From Novosphingobium beihaiense (GTDB taxonomy: Bacteria > Pseudomonadota > Alphaproteobacteria > Sphingomonadales > Sphingomonadaceae), in the NCBI RefSeq assembly GCF_022832375.1, contig NZ_JALHLG010000018.1, positions 1-64,000 of the forward strand: 64,000 nt of DNA. The letters are read 5' to 3'. Under the pieces are notes generated by a model. It was given only the letters and a program-made list of their open reading frames with translations. It was not told the origin of the DNA and did no database searches. The translations under genes were made by a program, and so were the position numbers. Below, in pieces: positions 34,211-42,170 of this stretch (the stretch's first letter is position 1; each line of letters starts with the position of its first letter).

Positions 34211-35094
34211 TGGCGGACCTCGTACCCCAGCCCGTTATCCTCACCGGCGAGGGGTGGGGGGACTATGGCCTTGTCGATTCGGGCCATGGCCGCAAGCTGG
34301 AGCGCTACGGCGCTTATCGCTTCGTGCGCCCCGAACCGCAAGCGATGTGGACCCCGCGCTTGCCGGACTGGGATGCCCACGGCGAATTCGTGCCCGGCTC
34401 GGACGAGGACGGCGGCGGGCGCTGGCACTATGAAAAGCCGGTCCCGCGCGAAGGCTGGCCGCTGGCATGGAACGAGGTCTCCTTCACCGCGCAGTGCACG
34501 CCGTTTCGCCATCTGGGCTTCTTCCCGGACATGGCGCCGGTGTGGGACTGGATGCGCGCGCAGCTCAGCGGGCGGGACGATGCCTCGACGCTGAACCTGT
34601 TCGGCTATACCGGCGTGGGCACGCTGGCGCTTTCCGCGCACGGGCCGGTGACGCATGTCGATGCCTCGAAGAAGTCGGTGGCGCAGGCGCGCGAGAATGC
34701 CGCGCTGGCGGGTCTGGAAGACCGCCCGGTGCGCTGGCTGATCGACGATGCCGCCAAGTTCGCCGCGCGCGAAGTGCGCCGGGGCAAGCGCTACGACGGG
34801 ATCATTCTCGATCCCCCCAAGTTCGGGCGCGGCCCCAATGGCGAGACCTGGCGTCTGGAGGAAAACCTGCCCGCTTTGCTGGGCGATTGCCGCCAGCTGC
34901 TCGATGAGAACAGCCGGTTCCTGTTCCTCACGGTCTATGCCGTGCGCATGTCCTCGCTGGCGCTGGCCGGGCTGATGGACGAGCTGTTCGCGGGGCTTCC
35001 CGGCCAGATCGAACATGGCGATCTGGCGGTGCGCGAGGATGGGCAGGGCCGCCTGCTGCCCACCGCGATCTTCGCCCGCTGGCGGCGGGATTAG
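34210..35094 (+). CDS. RlmI/RlmK-like SAM-dependent methyltransferase
   Basis: A 294-residue cytosolic class I methyltransferase. TLNLFGYTGVGTLALSAHG is the SAM-binding loop, VTHVDASKKSVAQARENAAL the acidic second motif, and IILDPPKFGRGPNGETW the Asp-Pro-Pro-Lys catalytic loop of the rRNA large-subunit cytosine methyltransferases. The N-terminal third is specific to this subgroup. The target is probably RNA but not proven. It is coupled to thrC. Confidence 0.88.
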   Translation: MADLVPQPVILTGEGWGDYGLVDSGHGRKLERYGAYRFVRPEPQAMWTPRLPDWDAHGEFVPGSDEDGGGRWHYEKPVPREGWPLAWNEVSFTAQCTPFRHLGFFPDMAPVWDWMRAQLSGRDDASTLNLFGYTGVGTLALSAHGPVTHVDASKKSVAQARENAALAGLEDRPVRWLIDDAAKFAAREVRRGKRYDGIILDPPKFGRGPNGETWRLEENLPALLGDCRQLLDENSRFLFLTVYAVRMSSLALAGLMDELFAGLPGQIEHGDLAVREDGQGRLLPTAIFARWRRD

Positions 35095-35103
35095 CGGCTC
35101 AAA

Positions 35104-35223
35104 TCCTCCCTGTCGCGAAGCGATGGGGAGGTGGCAGCCCGCAGGGCTGACGGAGGGGTTTCTCCCCCTCCACCACCCGCTGCGCGGGCGGTCCCCCTCC
35201 CCATCGCTTCGCGACAGGGAGGA
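35104..35223. repeat. perfect inverted repeat between convergent genes
   Basis: 28-base arms at 35104-35131 and 35196-35223 are exact reverse complements (core CTGTCGCGAAGCGATGGGGA). The centre contains more complementary G-rich runs. It lies between two converging methyltransferase genes and may end transcription from both sides. Confidence 0.9.
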
Positions 35224-35236
35224 CTTTCCTGCTGTT

Positions 35237-35971
35237 TCAGGGCTTCACGAATTTCAGCACGAACTGATCGGTCTTGCCCCGGATCGCTGGATCGAAGACT
35301 TTCAGCGTGTGATCGTCCTGCGGGTTGGCGAGCGCGGTGCTCTTGCCTGCATAAGTGAACCCTGCGGCTTCGACTTCCTTGATCACGGTGGCTTCCTTGA
35401 TCCGGTGCAGCGTCGAGGTGACATCGGCCGGGGCATCCGCCGCGGCGGCGTGATCATTGATGAGATAGACCCCGCCCGGCTTGAGCGCCCGGAACGCGGC
35501 CTTGTTGTAAAGGGCGGCGCCGTCGGTATCGCCGATCTTCGCATTCTTGAAGTCGTGATAGTTCTGGGTGGTCCAGACGATGTCGACCGGCTCGGGCGCG
35601 AGATCGTCGCCCGCCTTGATGATCGATACGGTTACTTGCGGATGATCGGCGGCCCAGGCCTCCACGGCAGGCACCGGGCGCCCCGAATCGGCAAAGACAT
35701 GGCCTTCGGGGCCTGCGGCAAGGCTCAGCAAGCGGGTGTAGTAGCCGCCGCCGGGAGCCAGCTCGGCGATGCTGGCGCCTTCGCGCACACCGGCAAGGGC
35801 CATCAGTGCGGCGGGCTTGCGCTCCGCATCGCGCGCCACGTCCCCGGCCGGGCGGGCGCTGCTGGTCAGGGCATCGGTGATGGCGGGGTTAACGGCATCC
35901 CCGGCATTCGCGGCGCCGGAGCAGGCGAGCAGGAGGGCGGCGGCTGTCAGGGAAGGCATGGTCTTGCGCAT
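35237..35971 (-). CDS. exported methyltransferase-like protein
   Basis: A 244-residue protein with a signal peptide (PSLTAAALLLACSGAANA, cleavage near residue 24) and a class I methyltransferase fold: SIAELAPGGGYYTRLLSLAA is the SAM loop, then VFADSGRPVPAVEAWAA, DIVWTTQNYHDFKNAKIG and LKPGGVYLINDHAAAADA. It matches the group annotated as predicted methyltransferases (COG4798). Export of a SAM-type enzyme is odd because SAM is cytosolic, so the fold may be used otherwise. The ATG at 35971 follows GGAG. Confidence 0.8.
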   Translation of the reverse strand: MRKTMPSLTAAALLLACSGAANAGDAVNPAITDALTSSARPAGDVARDAERKPAALMALAGVREGASIAELAPGGGYYTRLLSLAAGPEGHVFADSGRPVPAVEAWAADHPQVTVSIIKAGDDLAPEPVDIVWTTQNYHDFKNAKIGDTDGAALYNKAAFRALKPGGVYLINDHAAAADAPADVTSTLHRIKEATVIKEVEAAGFTYAGKSTALANPQDDHTLKVFDPAIRGKTDQFVLKFVKP

Positions 35972-36082
35972 GGGGGCATCTCCACCGTTGGTGTGCGGGC
36001 ATTCGTCTACCACTCGATGACCGCACGCTCCACCGTGCTGTGCGCAATGGACTTTTGCCCGTGGCGATGGCATCGGCGCGGA

Positions 36083-36454
36083 ATGGCAGACAGCCTCATC
36101 CTAGAAGTTGCCGATTTCGAGCAGGATGTCCTCACCGGCATCTATTCGGAAGAGACGGGCAAACCGCAGCCGCTGCGCTTCACGATCTCCGTGCGCCTGA
36201 AGCCGATCGCTCATTACGCGCCGGATACGCCGCTGGGCGCCAGCAAGAACTACATGGACCTGAAGTTCGCGGCGTCCGAGGCGCTGCCGCCGGGCGTCCA
36301 TTTCAAGCTGATCGAGGCGGTCGCCGATCACATCTGCGAAACCCTGTTCCTGCAGGACGAGCGGGTCGAGGCGGTGACGGTCAAGATCGTCAAGCTGGCG
36401 ATCGCCGAGAATGGCGAGAAGATCGGGATGACGCTTACGCGGGACCGGCGTTGA
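36083..36454 (+). CDS. folB: dihydroneopterin aldolase family protein
   Basis: A 123-residue enzyme of folate synthesis that splits dihydroneopterin. It begins MADSLILEVADFEQDVLTGI with the conserved early strand and continues YSEETGKPQPLRFTISV, NYMDLKFAASE, HFKLIEAVADHICETLF and VTVKIVKLAIAENGEKIG. Length fits the family. It overlaps the next gene by one base (TTGATGG context) and heads a run into moaA. The start has only a weak ribosome site. Confidence 0.85.
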   Translation: MADSLILEVADFEQDVLTGIYSEETGKPQPLRFTISVRLKPIAHYAPDTPLGASKNYMDLKFAASEALPPGVHFKLIEAVADHICETLFLQDERVEAVTVKIVKLAIAENGEKIGMTLTRDRR

Positions 36455-36798
36455 TGGAATTGCTCTACGCCGGGCCATTGGCGGACGATCCGCTCGATGC
36501 CGCGACGGATTTCCATGCGCGGGTTCTGCCGGGCGTGGAAGCCACGCTGAACGCGGGCGCCGATCCGCTGACGCTGGTATTCCTGCCCGCTTCGCACGAG
36601 CACCGGGGCTGGCGGCTCGCGGTGGTGCAGGGGCTGGCCCGCCGCTTCGCCCCGTCGCGGATCAATGCGATCGAATGCGCCAGCCAGGCAGAAGCGGACG
36701 CGGCCGTGCGATGGCTGGACGGCGCGGCGGGGGTGACCGGGCAGTTTCTTCCGCTCGATGGAAATGGGGCCGGGCCAGTGCTATATCCCGCCGGATGA
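36454..36798 (+). CDS. small Rossmann-like protein of unknown function
   Basis: A 114-residue protein starting at an ATG that overlaps the folB stop and ending in a stop that overlaps the moaA start (ATGA), so it is tightly coupled to both. It reads ADPLTLVFLPASHEHRGWRL, ARRFAPSRINAIECASQAEA and GVTGQFLPLDGNGAGPVLYP; the last part resembles the C-terminal half of short-chain dehydrogenases, without a cofactor motif. Function unknown. Confidence 0.75.
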   Translation: MELLYAGPLADDPLDAATDFHARVLPGVEATLNAGADPLTLVFLPASHEHRGWRLAVVQGLARRFAPSRINAIECASQAEADAAVRWLDGAAGVTGQFLPLDGNGAGPVLYPAG

Positions 36799-37799
36799 CC
36801 TCTTCCCAGCCACTTGTGGACCAGTTCCAGCGCCGCATCACCTACTTGCGGCTTTCGGTCACGGACCGGTGCGATCTGCGCTGCGCCTATTGCATGCCCG
36901 AGCGCATGACCTTCCTGCCGCGCAAGGACGTGCTGAGCCTGGAAGAGCTGCACGACATGGCGCTGGGCTTCATCGCGCGCGGGATCACCAAGATCCGCCT
37001 GACCGGCGGCGAGCCGCTGGTGCGGCGCGACATGATCGATCTGGTGCGCGCGCTGGGCCGCAAGCTGGGCGATGGGCTGGAAGAGCTGATGCTCACCACC
37101 AATGCCACGCGCCTTGCCGAATTCGCGGACGATCTGGCCGCGGCCGGGATACGCCGGGTGAACGTCTCGCTCGATACGCTGGACCGGGCGGTGTTCCAGC
37201 GCCTTTCCCGCCGCGATTCGCTGCCGCAGGTGCTCGAAGGGCTGGCGGCGGCCAAGGCGGCCGGATTGAAGGTGAAGCTCAATACCGTGGCGCTCAAGGG
37301 CATCAACGAGGAGGAGATTCCCGATCTGGTCGCCTGGGCGCATGGGCAGGGTTTCGATGCCACGCTGATCGAGGTGATGCCGCTCGGCGATGTCGAGGAG
37401 GACCGCTTCGATCATTACCTGCCGCTCGCTGCTGTGCAGGACCGGCTTGCCCGGCAATGGACTCTGACGCCGAGCAGCCACCGCAGCGGCGGCCCGGCGC
37501 GGTACTGGGACGTGGCCGAAACCGGGGGGCGGCTGGGCCTGATCACGCCGCTGACCAACAATTTCTGCGACGGTTGCAACCGCATCCGGGTGACGGCGAC
37601 CGGCCAGCTCTATGCCTGCCTTGGCGGGAACGAGCAGGTGGACTTGCGCGCCGCGCTGCGCAGCGGCGATCCCGAAGCGGAACTGTCGCGCGCGCTCGAT
37701 ACGGCGATGCGGATCAAGCCGGAACGCCATCATTTCGCGATCGAGGAACCCGGCGCCGCCCCGGCACTTACCCGTCATATGTCCATGACGGGAGGCTGA
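36795..37799 (+). CDS. moaA: GTP 3',8-cyclase
   Basis: A 334-residue radical SAM enzyme that starts molybdenum cofactor synthesis from GTP. The first [4Fe-4S] cluster is in RCDLRCAYCMPE, the second in NNFCDGCNRIRVT with a further Cys in YACLGG, and KIRLTGGEPLVRRD is the radical SAM Gly-Gly-Glu motif. The C-terminus ends in Gly-Gly as required. moaD follows six bases later. Confidence 0.96.
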   Translation: MTSSQPLVDQFQRRITYLRLSVTDRCDLRCAYCMPERMTFLPRKDVLSLEELHDMALGFIARGITKIRLTGGEPLVRRDMIDLVRALGRKLGDGLEELMLTTNATRLAEFADDLAAAGIRRVNVSLDTLDRAVFQRLSRRDSLPQVLEGLAAAKAAGLKVKLNTVALKGINEEEIPDLVAWAHGQGFDATLIEVMPLGDVEEDRFDHYLPLAAVQDRLARQWTLTPSSHRSGGPARYWDVAETGGRLGLITPLTNNFCDGCNRIRVTATGQLYACLGGNEQVDLRAALRSGDPEAELSRALDTAMRIKPERHHFAIEEPGAAPALTRHMSMTGG

Positions 37800-37805
37800 G
37801 AGGCG

Positions 37806-38048
37806 ATGGCAATCAATCTGGTGTTTCTGGGGCGGCTTGAGGATGCGGCGGGCGGCGGCAGCCGTACTATTCCCCTCGTCCCGTCCATCGATGCGGTGCT
37901 CGATGGGCTGGAGCCCGGTCTGGCCAGTGCGCTGCGCGGGCCGCGTGTGAAGCTGGCGGTCAATGGCATCCTGCTGCAGGACAAGGACGCGCCGGTGCTC
38001 AAGGACGGGGACGAGATCGCTTTTCTGCCGCCGGTTTCGGGCGGCTGA
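37806..38048 (+). CDS. moaD: molybdopterin synthase small subunit
   Basis: An 80-residue ubiquitin-fold sulfur carrier. It begins AINLVFLGRLEDAAGGGSR and ends with AFLPPVSGG, whose terminal Gly-Gly is thiocarboxylated to donate sulfur to molybdopterin. It lies between moaA and moaE with gaps of six and one bases. Confidence 0.95.
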   Translation: MAINLVFLGRLEDAAGGGSRTIPLVPSIDAVLDGLEPGLASALRGPRVKLAVNGILLQDKDAPVLKDGDEIAFLPPVSGG

Positions 38049-38049
38049 G

Positions 38050-38493
38050 ATGAGTGACGTGCGCCTGCTGGCCGATCCGTTCGATCCGGCCCGCGAACTG
38101 GCGGCTTTCACCGCCGCGCGCCCCGAGGCGGGCGGCGTGGTCAGTTTCCTGGGGCAAGTGCGCGCGGGCGGCGGCGTGGAGGCGCTGGAACTGCAGCACT
38201 ATGGACCGCTCACGCTTCCCGCGATGCAGGATCTGGCCGGGCGCGTGCGCGGGCGCTGGGATCTGGACGGGCTGCTGGTGATCCACCGCAGCGGGGTGAT
38301 GATGCCGGGCGACCCGATCGTGCTGGTCGCCGCCGCCGCGCGTCACCGGCGCGATGCCTTTGCCGCCGCCGATTTCGCCATGGACCACCTCAAGAGCGAA
38401 TCGTGGTTCTGGAAGCGCGAAAAGGCGGACGGCGAATGGCGCTGGATCGAGCCGCGCGATCAGGATTTCGAAGATATCGCCCGCTGGGGCTGA
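38050..38493 (+). CDS. moaE: molybdopterin synthase large subunit
   Basis: A 147-residue partner of MoaD that converts cyclic pyranopterin monophosphate to molybdopterin. Motifs are AGGVVSFLGQVRAGGGVEAL, LELQHYGPLTLPAMQDLA, VIHRSGVMMPGDPIVLVA and ESWFWKREKADGEWRWIEP with the catalytic Lys. Together with moaA and moaD it forms a compact cofactor operon. Confidence 0.95.
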   Translation: MSDVRLLADPFDPARELAAFTAARPEAGGVVSFLGQVRAGGGVEALELQHYGPLTLPAMQDLAGRVRGRWDLDGLLVIHRSGVMMPGDPIVLVAAAARHRRDAFAAADFAMDHLKSESWFWKREKADGEWRWIEPRDQDFEDIARWG

Positions 38494-38570
38494 CGGGCAA
38501 AGTTGACGGCGGTCAATTTGTGAATCGCCAAACTGCGACATGGTGACACGACTGTAAGGAGGTCATCACG

Positions 38571-38885
38571 ATGTCGAAGCGCTTCAGCCAGGAACAGCTC
38601 CAGAGCTTTGCCTGTACCGGCGATTCTCCTTTAAGTTTGGGCGCGGGGCGCAAACCGGGGCTGCCGCGCGGGTTTTTCGGCGTGATGGCCGGGCTCTATC
38701 TGGCCGTAATCGGGGGGACGGCGGCGCTGTTCCTCGATGCGGCGCTTGCGGCCGCGATCATGACGCTCGCAGGATTTGTCGTCTTTGTCTTTGCCCTTGC
38801 GGGGCGCTGGGCCAAGGCAAGGCCTGACTATGATACCGCTGCTGTGACTGGGGGCAGTCCACGGCATGCGGTATCGCTACTCTGA
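38571..38885 (+). CDS. small membrane protein of unknown function
   Basis: A 104-residue protein with an excellent ribosome site (AAGGAGG, nine bases before the ATG). The N-terminal 35 residues are polar (SKRFSQEQLQSFACTGDSPL), followed by two membrane helices (GFFGVMAGLYLAVIGGTAAL and LAAAIMTLAGFVVFVFALAG) and a short tail. No family was recognised. It stands alone between moaE and a terminator. The rest of 38886-39237 holds the terminator and repeat listed next and no gene. Confidence 0.7.
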   Translation: MSKRFSQEQLQSFACTGDSPLSLGAGRKPGLPRGFFGVMAGLYLAVIGGTAALFLDAALAAAIMTLAGFVVFVFALAGRWAKARPDYDTAAVTGGSPRHAVSLL

Positions 38886-39037
38886 ACGGACGGCGGCTGA
38901 CCGGCCAAGCCGCCACTCAGGTCTCCTTCCGCCCGTGCTGATCCTGGGCAGGGGGCCGGCGGGGAAGCTACAGCTGCTATAACTGGCCGTTCTGTCCGGC
39001 CGGGGGGCTCTAGGACAGAAGGGCGGTCGTTCGGAGG

Positions 39038-39073
39038 GCCCCTTCCCCTTTCGGGGGGAAGGGGCTTCTTTTT
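39038..39073 (+). terminator. rho-independent terminator
   Basis: An 11-base stem, GCCCCTTCCCC (39038-39048) with GGGGAAGGGGC (39055-39065), is followed by TTCTTTTT. It lies 150 bases after the small membrane protein gene, on its strand. Confidence 0.8.
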
Positions 39074-39095
39074 GGCCGTTTCCGGAAAGGGGATT

Positions 39096-39239
39096 AGGCC
39101 GGATCGACATTCAGCCCTGAGGGCCTGCAAATGGCGTTTTCGCGCGCTTCCGGTGCTCACGTACAGAAAGTACGCTGCGCTCCGGATCACGCAAAATCAC
39201 CATTTTCGGCTCGCCATCATCTGAATGTCGATCCGGCCT
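39096..39239. repeat. intergenic inverted repeat
   Basis: Perfect 19-base arms, AGGCCGGATCGACATTCAG (39096-39114) and its complement (39221-39239). The inner part is further structured (CCGGTGCTCACGTACAGAAA and TACGCTGCGCTCCGG). The right arm overlaps the stop codon of the minus-strand lipoprotein gene. Confidence 0.85.
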
Positions 39240-39777
39240 AGCCCGGCAGGCGGGCGGAGAGGTGCGCGATGACATCGTCCTGCGCGGCAACCCAGCCATT
39301 CACCTGATCGCGGGCCGCGGCGATGGCCTTGGCGCTGGGCGTTTCTTCCAGTGCGCCTGCCGTGCGGGCATCGACATAGAGCGTGTCGAGATCGCCGAGC
39401 GCGGCCATCGCGTTCGACCGGCTCGATTCCAGGCTGGCGAGCGCGACGCTGGCCGTGCTCCACGAATCGCTGCCCACATCACCGGCGGCGCCTACCGCGC
39501 GCTCGGCAGCGGGGCGCTGGGCCTGGAACTGGCGGTCCGCGTCGCGCGCGATGGCGACAAGCCCGTCAAGCCGGGTGACGAGACTGGCCGAGGCGGGCGG
39601 CAGCGGCCTGACAGGCGGCGCGGGATCTCCCGCAACGGGCTTGGCCCGCTCCACATCGCGCAAAGCCAGCGAGGGATAGCGGCCCGCAGTGGAGCAGGCC
39701 GAGGCCAGCAATGCCAGCGGAAGGGCCAGAAGAATGGCCGGGGGGACGAGCGGCAAACGGGCTTTCGCGCGGATCAT
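39238..39777 (-). CDS. lipoprotein of unknown function
   Basis: A 179-residue lipoprotein: LPLALLASACSTAGRYPSLA holds the signal sequence and lipobox LASAC. The mature chain is helical and Ala-rich (VTRLDGLVAIARDADRQFQA, SSRSNAMAALGDLDTLYVDA), likely a coiled coil in the periplasm. The start at 39777 places the signal peptide correctly. It is divergent from rplU. Confidence 0.75.
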   Translation of the reverse strand: MIRAKARLPLVPPAILLALPLALLASACSTAGRYPSLALRDVERAKPVAGDPAPPVRPLPPASASLVTRLDGLVAIARDADRQFQAQRPAAERAVGAAGDVGSDSWSTASVALASLESSRSNAMAALGDLDTLYVDARTAGALEETPSAKAIAAARDQVNGWVAAQDDVIAHLSARLPG

Positions 39778-39865
39778 GGGGCTGCCATAGCATGGTGCGG
39801 GAGCGAGGGGAGAGGATTTCGTCCGTGAATTCTTGGCCTGGCGGCCTGCAAAGCCCAGTCCCCGG

Positions 39866-39894
39866 TTGACACGAATCGGGCGTTGCCCTAACGG
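39866..39894 (+). promoter_or_regulatory. predicted rplU-rpmA promoter
   Basis: TTGACA (39866-39871), a 17-base spacer and TAACGG (39889-39894), about 140 bases upstream of rplU. The leader between may carry regulation but shows no recognised motif. Confidence 0.45.
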
Positions 39895-40035
39895 CACCCA
39901 CTCTTTCCGGCCCTCCGCATGACGCGGGGTGTCCGGCGCGTCGCCCGCATGGCTTGCCGTTTCACGGTTGGTACAGCGGCCGGGGCAAGGTTGTTTCGGC
40001 TCGTTTCGGGCACATTGAAATTAGGTAAGGGCACC

Positions 40036-40332
40036 ATGTTCGCAGTTGTGCGCACGGGCGGCAAGCAGTACCGGGTTGCCGCCGGAGACAAGATCGCGGT
40101 CGAAAAGCTGGCTGGTGAAGCCGGTGAGACCATCACTCTGGACGACGTCCTGCTGGCTGGCAACGACGGCGAAATCGCCGACGCGTCCGCCGTCAAGGTC
40201 TCGGCCGAGATCATCGCGCAGGCCAAGAGCGAGAAGGTCGTGGTGTTCAAGAAGCGCCGCCGCCACAACTATCGCCGCAAGAACGGCCACCGCCAGCAGA
40301 TGACCCTGCTGCGCATCACCTCGGTCGGCTAA
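40036..40332 (+). CDS. rplU: 50S ribosomal protein L21
   Basis: A 98-residue large-subunit protein. It begins [20 protein letters not shown] and contains [20 protein letters not shown], the basic RNA-binding signature. The ATG at 40036 follows GGTAAGG. rpmA follows 26 bases later in the standard order. Confidence 0.97.
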   Translation: MFAVVRTGGKQYRVAAGDKIAVEKLAGEAGETITLDDVLLAGNDGEIADASAVKVSAEIIAQAKSEKVVVFKKRRRHNYRRKNGHRQQMTLLRITSVG

Positions 40333-40358
40333 GCCGCGCGCATTCGGAGTAACGGGAA

Positions 40359-40628
40359 ATGGCACATAAGAAAGCAGGCGGTTCGTCGCGCAATGGCCGC
40401 GACTCAGCAGGCCGCCGCCTCGGTGTGAAGAAGTTCGGCGGTCAGGAAGTGATCGGCGGCAACATCATCATTCGTCAGCGCGGCACCAAGGTGTACCCGG
40501 GCGTGAACGTTGGCATGGGCAAGGATCACACCCTGTTCGCGCTGGCCGAAGGCCGCGTGCGCTTCCACGATGGCAAACTCGGCCGCAAGTACGTGTCGGT
40601 CGATGCCATGGCAGAAGCCGCCGAATAA
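40359..40628 (+). CDS. rpmA: 50S ribosomal protein L27
   Basis: An 89-residue ribosomal protein whose N-terminus ([20 protein letters not shown]) reaches the peptidyl-transferase centre. The rest, [20 protein letters not shown] and [15 protein letters not shown], is typical. There is no cleavable N-terminal extension of the kind seen in Firmicutes. Hairpins follow the stop. Confidence 0.97.
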   Translation: MAHKKAGGSSRNGRDSAGRRLGVKKFGGQEVIGGNIIIRQRGTKVYPGVNVGMGKDHTLFALAEGRVRFHDGKLGRKYVSVDAMAEAAE

Positions 40629-40646
40629 CCGGATGGCCGGAATAAA

Positions 40647-40736
40647 GGGCCATCCTGACGGGATGGCCCCGCCGGTCTCTTCGGAAGACCGGCTGAACGA
40701 GGGAGAGGGCCAAGGCCTGTCTCCCTCTTTGCTTTT
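40647..40736 (+). terminator. three hairpins ending in a terminator after rpmA
   Basis: GGGCCATCC/GGATGGCCC (40647-40669), CCGGTCT/AGACCGG with a CTTCGGA loop (40672-40692), and GAGGGAGA/TCTCCCTC (40699-40727) followed by TTTGCTTTT. The last one is a rho-independent terminator for rplU-rpmA. Confidence 0.8.
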
Positions 40737-40896
40737 CTCCCTCATATCGCCGCATGCAACGCCGCTGCGGTCAGCCGTTGTCGCATTTGACCAATGCAGG
40801 CGTGGCTGGCTGCGCTTTTCAGGTGTGCATGCGTAATCGCAATGTCACGCGCCCCGGATAGAAAGGGCGCGCGGGACGGATGAGTGGAGACTCAAG

Positions 40897-41448
40897 ATGT
40901 TCATTCGCAGCGAACGGCTGTTCCTGCGGCCCGGCTGGCCCGAGGACTGGGAAGAGATACTGCGCCTGATCGGTGACGAGAGAGTCGTGCGCAATCTCGC
41001 CAATGTGCCTTGGCCCTATACCGGCGAAGATGCCCGTTCCTTTCTCGGCCTGCCCCACGAGCGCGGCCTGCCCCGTTTCCTCATCACGGTTCCGGGGGCA
41101 GATGGCGCGCGCATGGTGGGTTGTGTCGGCCTTCACCAGGCGGCGGGATGTGCCGAACTGGGGTACTGGATTGCGCGTTCCCATTGGGGGAAGGGCTATG
41201 CCAGCGAGGCTGCACAGGCTGTGCTGGGGCTGGCTGAAACGCTGGGGCACGAACGCATCACCGCGCACCATTTCGTGGACAATCCCGCATCCGGGCGCGT
41301 GCTGGAAAAGGCAGGCTTCCGGCGGACCGGGCGTGTGTCCGAGCGGTACAGCAAGGGCCGGGGCAAGGCCTGCCCCTCGCGCGAGTACGAACTGATCTTC
41401 GCAGAGGCTGACGAGGGCAGCGAGATGGGCTGCAAACGCGCCGCCTGA
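40897..41448 (+). CDS. GNAT N-acetyltransferase (first of a tandem pair)
   Basis: A 183-residue acetyl-CoA-dependent transferase of the RimJ/RimL-like group. MFIRSERLFLRPGWPEDWEE is the N-terminal strand, MVGCVGLHQAAGCAELGYWI leads to the acetyl-CoA loop RSHWGKGYASEAAQAVL, and NPASGRVLEKAGFRRTGRV is the conserved end. The substrate (protein N-terminus, antibiotic or small amine) cannot be told. It shares its opening with the gene at 41600, so the two arose by tandem duplication. Confidence 0.9.
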   Translation: MFIRSERLFLRPGWPEDWEEILRLIGDERVVRNLANVPWPYTGEDARSFLGLPHERGLPRFLITVPGADGARMVGCVGLHQAAGCAELGYWIARSHWGKGYASEAAQAVLGLAETLGHERITAHHFVDNPASGRVLEKAGFRRTGRVSERYSKGRGKACPSREYELIFAEADEGSEMGCKRAA

Positions 41449-41599
41449 TCTTCCGCGCAAGGCGGCTGAAAGCTTTTGTTAACCGGACGGTGACAGGGTC
41501 TCATCGCGCCTTGTGCCCATTGCATGGAAAGCTGCGTGCAATTTTCCTTGTTTTGGCGCATCATGCGCATGCGGAGTCGGGACAACGGAGAACCGTGGC

Positions 41600-42160
41600 A
41601 TGTTTATCCGCACGGAGAGGTTATTTCTAAGGCCCGGGTGGCCGGAGGACGTGGACGATCTCGTCGAGGCGCTCGGCGATGATCTGATTCAGCGCACGAT
41701 CGCAGTGTCGGCCATGCCGAGCACGCGTGAGGCCGCGCGCAAGTATCTTGATCGCCCTCGCGATCCGCGTCTGCCGCATTTCTTCATGTACCTGCGTGGT
41801 GCCCGGGGTGCAAAGCTCGTTGGCGGTATCGGCCTGGGCAAGTTCCAGGACGATGTGGAAGTCGGTTACTGGATTGCGGCGGACTACCGGGGCCAAGGGT
41901 ATGCGATTGAGGCGCTGCGCGCCGTGGTGGACCAGGCCCGCGCGCTGGGTCATCACCGGCTGATTGCCAGGCATTTCGTGGACAGCAATGCCTCGGTGCG
42001 CGTGCTCGAAGCGGCCGGGTTCCGCGATACCGGCAAGGAACAGCTGCGCTACAGCGCAGGCCGGGGGGAAGAGGCCCTGGCCGGTCTGTACGTCGTCGAT
42101 CTTGACCGGCGGAGCTGGAACAGCAGCAGCGAACAGTCCGGAGAAGCGCTCAGCGCTTGA
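41600..42160 (+). CDS. GNAT N-acetyltransferase (second of a tandem pair)
   Basis: A 186-residue paralogue of the preceding gene. MFIRTERLFLRPGWPEDVDD is nearly identical at the start; DDVEVGYWIAADYRGQGYAI is the acetyl-CoA-binding region and SNASVRVLEAAGFRDTGKEQ the conserved end. The middle has diverged, which suggests a different substrate. The 150 bases between the copies hold no gene. Confidence 0.9.
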   Translation: MFIRTERLFLRPGWPEDVDDLVEALGDDLIQRTIAVSAMPSTREAARKYLDRPRDPRLPHFFMYLRGARGAKLVGGIGLGKFQDDVEVGYWIAADYRGQGYAIEALRAVVDQARALGHHRLIARHFVDSNASVRVLEAAGFRDTGKEQLRYSAGRGEEALAGLYVVDLDRRSWNSSSEQSGEALSA

Positions 42161-42170
42161 AGTCCTGCGT

